The notes beneath the pieces were generated by a model. That model did no database searches. It worked only from the letters and a program-made list of their open reading frames with translations, and was not told the DNA's origin. From positions 1 to 8,834 of the forward strand of contig DAOTVZ010000338.1 in NCBI GenBank assembly GCA_034436045.1: 8,834 nucleotides of DNA, written 5' to 3'. Source of the stretch: H111-94 sp034436045 (GTDB taxonomy: Bacteria; Chloroflexota; Ktedonobacteria; Ktedonobacterales; Ktedonobacteraceae). Below, piece after piece: positions 6,020 through 8,834 of this stretch; position 1 is the first letter of the stretch, and each line of letters opens with the position of its first letter. The position numbers and the translations under genes were made by a program.

Positions 6020-6832
6020 ATGGCCATGTGGCGTTGCTTGAGAGTAAGTTGGCGCACGCTACGTTTTATCGGGGCGTATGCCAGAGCCAACCTGTTGGCG
6101 GCGATGGAGTACCGCAGCGCGTTTGCGATGCAGGTAGTAACGATGACTGCTAATGATAGCCTGTGGTTATTCTTCTGGTGGAACTTCTTCAGGCAGTTTC
6201 CCTTAACGAACGGCTGGCAGATCACAGATATTGTGATTCTGTGGGCGGTTTCGGCGTGTGGTTTTGGTATTAGCGTGGGTATCTTCGGCAATACAGAGAA
6301 TCTGGCGCGACTCATCATGACCGGGGGCCTGGATGCCTACCTGAGTATGCCACGCTATGCTCTGCTGCATGTGAGTATTGCCGCCACCGACCCGACGGCA
6401 TGGGGCGATGTACTATTCGCTGTGGGAGCTTTTCTGCTGCTGGTACATCCGGGTCTGGAGCAGGTGGCACTGTTCGTATTGCTGGTCATGCTGGTTGCGC
6501 TCATCTTCACAGCCTTTCACGCCCTGCTTGGCTCTCTGGCCTTCTTCCTGGGCAATACTGAGGGTCTGCTGCAGCCAATTCGTGGAGCCTTAATCTCATT
6601 CAGCACCTATCCTATGAACATTTTCCATGGAGTGGTGCGTCTACTACTGTTCACGTTGATGCCTGCGGGTTTTATCTCATTCGTGCCGCTACTCCTCTTG
6701 CGCCACTATAGCTGGTGGCTGCTGTTGGGCTTGATAGGAGCTACGGGCGTTTTTGTAGGGCTGGCAATGGGACTCTTCGCACTCGGTTTACGCCGTTACG
6801 AAAGCGGTAACTTGATTGGCATGCAAGCGTAA
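6020..6832 (+). CDS. ABC-2-type transporter permease (COG3694/DUF990-like)
   Basis: This is the second membrane subunit, 270 residues with about six hydrophobic segments (roughly 39-57, 68-88, 113-137, 140-170, 195-222, 230-255). The N-terminal stretch ending in AAMEYRSAFAMQ and the TDPTAWGDVLF loop near the middle are typical of the COG3694 group. Its ATG directly follows the TAG stop of the first permease. GGAGG (6011-6015) is 4 nt from ATG 6020 and 10 nt from ATG 6026, so either start is possible and translation is very probably coupled. With its neighbours it forms a complete ATPase plus heterodimeric permease set, which needs no other subunit. The operon appears to end here, with the hairpin at 6849-6928 as its 3' boundary. 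Confidence 0.88.
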   Translation: MAMWRCLRVSWRTLRFIGAYARANLLAAMEYRSAFAMQVVTMTANDSLWLFFWWNFFRQFPLTNGWQITDIVILWAVSACGFGISVGIFGNTENLARLIMTGGLDAYLSMPRYALLHVSIAATDPTAWGDVLFAVGAFLLLVHPGLEQVALFVLLVMLVALIFTAFHALLGSLAFFLGNTEGLLQPIRGALISFSTYPMNIFHGVVRLLLFTLMPAGFISFVPLLLLRHYSWWLLLGLIGATGVFVGLAMGLFALGLRRYESGNLIGMQA

Positions 6833-6848
6833 TACATAGTAGATGTAT

Positions 6849-6928
6849 CAAGGCAGGAATATGCTGGGGCGGCGAATGATGGTAGTTTCACATTATTCGT
6901 CGGCCCCATGTAGCATATGGACACCTTG
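6849..6928. repeat. Long imperfect hairpin at the 3' end of the ABC operon
   Basis: An 80-nt inverted repeat begins 17 nt after the permease stop. CGGCGAATGAT (6870-6880) pairs with the segment at 6892-6902 through its whole length, allowing two G-U pairs. GGGG then pairs with CCCC, ATATGCT (6859-6865) with AGCATAT (6912-6918), and outer CAAGG (6849-6853) with CCTTG (6924-6928). The loop is GGTAGTTTCAC. There is no T run, so it is not a standard intrinsic terminator. It could be a REP/MITE-type insertion or an mRNA 3'-end stabiliser. Confidence 0.65.
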
Positions 6929-6945
6929 CTTCTGCATGATATTAT
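6918..6945 (+). promoter_or_regulatory. Promoter for the membrane-protein/DedA pair
   Basis: TGGACA (6918-6923, five of six) and TATTAT (6940-6945, five of six) are separated by 16 bp. Transcription would begin near 6952, giving a leader of about 65 nt to the TTG start at 7017. The -35 box overlaps the descending arm of the upstream hairpin, so hairpin and promoter may interfere. Confidence 0.45.
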
Positions 6946-7016
6946 ATGGCTACGAACGCTAGAGTTTTAGCGGTACCGTTTGCCAGGCTGTTTAGCCGCA
7001 GGAAGGGTTAAGAGAG

Positions 7017-7466
7017 TTGTTCGCGCGACGTGATGGTGCCACTATCCTATGGCTCTGTCTTTTGCTGATTCTTGTACTGGTTTCCCTCGTCTATACGTTT
7101 GTTGAGACGGTCCATGCAGCACAGGGCTTTCAGCAGCAGTATCGCGCGGTCAGAATGCATGATGTCAGCGCAATTCAACCCTGGATGACGGTTCATGCGA
7201 TCTCTCACTTCTATCGTGTGCCGGAGGACTACCTGTACAAATCGCTACAAGTGCAAAACTCTACCTCATTGCGCCATGATACACTTTATGATATTGCGCA
7301 TCGTAAAAAGCAACCGGTGGCGCGGGTGATCGATACCGTTCAGGATGCTATTGAAGTCTATCGTAAGACCCATCCGTTACCTGCCACGCCGACACCGAAG
7401 CCGAAACCAACACCACGCTCCAAAGCGTTGCCGCGCTTACCAACGCCGGGGGGGACAAACACATGA
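7017..7466 (+). CDS. Single-pass membrane-anchored protein of unknown function
   Basis: A 149-residue protein that I do not recognise by name. Residues 1-8 are short and basic (MFARRDGA). A strong hydrophobic helix follows at about 9-30 and serves as an uncleaved anchor with the remainder probably outside. Residues about 55-115 form a small helical domain with two related patterns, WMTVHAISHFYRVPEDYLYKSL and TLYDIAHRKKQPVARVIDTV, each resembling a short I-A-x-x-x-x-x-P helix-turn-helix unit. The tail (about 120-149) is a Pro/Thr/Lys-rich linker-like segment (TPTPKPKPTP). The TTG start is chosen because GGAAGGG (7001-7007) lies 9 nt upstream, an in-frame stop (6993-6995) excludes earlier starts, and any later ATG would lose the anchor. 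It overlaps the dedA-like start by 4 nt (ATGA), so the two proteins are probably made together and may interact. Confidence 0.75.
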   Translation: MFARRDGATILWLCLLLILVLVSLVYTFVETVHAAQGFQQQYRAVRMHDVSAIQPWMTVHAISHFYRVPEDYLYKSLQVQNSTSLRHDTLYDIAHRKKQPVARVIDTVQDAIEVYRKTHPLPATPTPKPKPTPRSKALPRLPTPGGTNT

Positions 7467-8329
7467 ACATGTTCTTTATCAGTGCGTTGCAGCACTATGG
7501 CTATCCGGCGCTGTGGTTGATAGTGTTTGTGGCGGCGGCAGGCGCTCCTGTTTCGGGTTCTTTGTTGTTGTTTGCGGCAGGCGCGTTTGCCGCTCTTGGC
7601 GACCTCGATATCTTCATCCTCTTTCCGGTGGCGTTAAGCGCAGCCGTGCTGGGCGATAATCTTGGCTATTTTATAGGGCGGCGCGTCGGTGTATCGTTAT
7701 TGGCGCGACTGGAGCGGCAGAAACGTATTCGGTGGATCACGCCGGAGTCTCTGGCTCAGGGCCGTGAGTATTTCCGGCGAAGGGCGGGCTGGGCCGTCTT
7801 TATTACACGCTTCCTGATAGTGGCTCTGGGGGGGCCGATCAATATTCTTGCCGGTCTGGAGGAGTACGCCTATCAGAAATTCTTGTTTTGGGATATATCG
7901 GGCCAGACGATTAGTGTGCTGATGTCATTGGGATTGGGCTTTGCCTTTGCGGCTAGTTGGGAGGAAGCAGCCAGTCTCTTTGGAGCCTTTTCAAGCTTCG
8001 TGCTGGTTTCTCTGGTAGCGATTGGTCTCTTCGTATTTGTGATACGTCGTCTGCGTTCATCTGTTCCCTCATCGAGAGGAAAGAGCAGTAAGGTTTCCGC
8101 AGTTGATACTACTGAGGAGATAGAAGCGAACGTGATCGATCAGCAGATCACTGAAGCTCAGGCGGCGCTGGATGGGAATAAGGAAGTTGTTCTGTCGCCT
8201 TTCCAATCTACAATGGGGCATGAAGTGGTTCAGATGGTTCATCTGAATGGGAATGCTGATGCTAATGACGCTCAATTATCTCCGTTTGAAGATACGATTG
8301 ATGATCCCGATCCCCTCATACATCTATAA
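7463..8329 (+). CDS. DedA/VTT-domain family membrane protein
   Basis: DedA proteins are inner-membrane proteins of the VTT (SNARE-associated/TMEM41-like) fold, known as lipid scramblases and undecaprenyl-phosphate translocases. This one is 288 residues. It shows an N-terminal re-entrant region (about 18-45), the family block GDNLGYFIGRRVG (64-76), and VFITRF (112-117) with conserved Arg116. GPINILAGLEEYAYQKFLFWDISG (124-147) follows, then a final helix near 175-197. Two family features differ. The usual acidic residue after the first proline motif is absent (GAPVSGS), and the second Arg of the RF-x-P-x-x-R motif is replaced (RFLIVALGG). A soluble acidic tail of about 90 residues follows the membrane domain and is rich in Asp, Glu and Gln. 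The start overlaps the previous gene by 4 nt and has a G-rich ribosome-binding site (7448-7454). The transported lipid is unknown. Confidence 0.87.
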   Translation: MNMFFISALQHYGYPALWLIVFVAAAGAPVSGSLLLFAAGAFAALGDLDIFILFPVALSAAVLGDNLGYFIGRRVGVSLLARLERQKRIRWITPESLAQGREYFRRRAGWAVFITRFLIVALGGPINILAGLEEYAYQKFLFWDISGQTISVLMSLGLGFAFAASWEEAASLFGAFSSFVLVSLVAIGLFVFVIRRLRSSVPSSRGKSSKVSAVDTTEEIEANVIDQQITEAQAALDGNKEVVLSPFQSTMGHEVVQMVHLNGNADANDAQLSPFEDTIDDPDPLIHL

Positions 8330-8358
8330 TAAGCGATAGTGTGCAATAATATAAAGAT

Positions 8359-8366
8359 GCTATAGC
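8359..8366. promoter_or_regulatory. Palindrome GCTATAGC shared with the sqdB promoter
   Basis: The 75-bp gap between the DedA gene and the glycosyltransferase contains GCTATAGC, the same 8-bp core that centres the sqdB palindrome (3665-3672). Here it lacks the AAC/GTT flanks. I found no third copy in the window. No convincing -35/-10 pair frames it. Confidence 0.25.
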
Positions 8367-8404
8367 TGTTATTTAAGAAGGGCATAATAGAAGGTGTAAG
8401 GTTA

Positions 8405-8834
8405 GTGAAGCGCACAGTTTTAATTCTGACCACTCATCTGGGGGGTGGTCATATGAATCTGGCCCAGTCGTTGAAAGATAGGCTTGAAGCGTACTATAAC
8501 GTAGTAATTGTCAATCCACAACCGGCTATTGTAGATTGGGGGTATGCGACGGCCAGCCGCCATTCTGTAAAACTGCTGGAATGGGAATATCTTTTGACTG
8601 ATAATGAGCAAGCTTCCCTCTGGCTACACCGCTTTCTGACTATCTCTGACCGCAAGCGCATTTTGGACGTGTTGCAGCGCGTTCAACCTCACTTAATCAT
8701 CGTGACTCATGCTATGCTCTCCTATGCAACGGCACGAGCCATTGAGAGTTTGCCTGAACGGGTACCGCTGGTTTTTCAGCTTACCGATCTGGGCCAGTTG
8801 CACATGACCTGGTTTACTGAGCGGCAAGTTGATG
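8405..8834 (+). CDS. MGDG-synthase/MurG-like (GT28) glycosyltransferase, N-terminal part
   Basis: The first 143 codons of a gene that runs off the window. The start is GTG, with GAAGGTG (8390-8396) 8 nt upstream, and an in-frame TAG (8363-8365) excludes earlier starts. The N-terminus begins with a Rossmann strand and glycine-rich turn, VLILTTHLGGGHMNLA (5-20). This is typical of the MGDG synthase domain (diacylglycerol beta-galactosyl- or glucosyltransferases) and related to MurG. TDLGQLHMTWF (127-137) matches the TD-x(4)-H-x-TWF block of plant and bacterial MGDG synthases. Such enzymes transfer Gal or Glc from a UDP-sugar to diacylglycerol at the membrane surface. The C-terminal nucleotide-binding half is missing from the window, so the sugar donor cannot be judged. 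Gene context (DedA upstream, sqdB nearby) agrees with a lipid role. Confidence 0.8.
   Translation, partial: MKRTVLILTTHLGGGHMNLAQSLKDRLEAYYNVVIVNPQPAIVDWGYATASRHSVKLLEWEYLLTDNEQASLWLHRFLTISDRKRILDVLQRVQPHLIIVTHAMLSYATARAIESLPERVPLVFQLTDLGQLHMTWFTERQVD

Noticed and set aside
5764..6318. 184-codon minus-strand frame across the two permeases
   Set aside because: It is antisense to two membrane proteins joined by clean start-stop contacts and shows no family feature.

Overview
The window looks like chromosomal DNA from a Ktedonobacteria-type member of the Chloroflexota. This is inferred from moderate GC content, alternative start codons (GTG, TTG), a short GGGCGTGAT/ATCACGCCC inverted-repeat element, and the gene mix: a cytosolic-looking BNR propeller, a COG4586/COG4587/COG3694-type ABC exporter, a DedA protein with an anchored partner, a sulfolipid gene and an MGDG-synthase-like glycosyltransferase. 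No 16S rRNA or other marker is present, so the taxonomy is an inference. No tRNA, rRNA, CRISPR array, transposase or phage gene was seen.

Layout. Positions 1-1129 hold a plus-strand BNR/Asp-box beta-propeller. It converges on a minus-strand aminoglycoside 3'-phosphotransferase-like gene (1429-2208), and a 28-bp-arm inverted repeat lies between them. Next comes a minus-strand UDP-sulfoquinovose synthase gene, sqdB (2378-3550), with a hairpin just past its stop. The 528-bp region 3551-4078 separates sqdB from the divergent ABC operon and is dense in signals. It holds an sqdB promoter with a 20-bp spacer containing a perfect 14-bp palindrome, tandem hairpins in the sqdB leader, a plus-strand promoter, about 240 nt of foldable sequence without a convincing gene, and a strong intrinsic terminator 59 bp before the ABC ATPase gene. 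I read this last part as a candidate small RNA or attenuated leader.

Positions 4079-6832 are a three-gene ABC-2 export operon (ATPase plus two six-helix permeases). A large imperfect hairpin (6849-6928) and a promoter follow. Then comes a translationally coupled pair: a TTG-started single-pass membrane protein (7017-7466) and a divergent DedA/VTT membrane protein (7463-8329). The window ends inside a GTG-started MGDG-synthase/MurG-like glycosyltransferase (8405 onward).

How the genes may work together. Much of the window concerns the cell envelope. SqdB makes the sulfoquinovose donor for SQDG-type sulfolipids. The 3'-terminal gene probably glycosylates diacylglycerol. DedA proteins move or scramble lipids, and the ABC-2 system exports an unknown, probably hydrophobic or cationic, compound. 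An identical 8-bp palindrome, GCTATAGC, occurs in the sqdB promoter and just upstream of the glycosyltransferase, which hints at shared control of glycolipid synthesis. That link is speculative.
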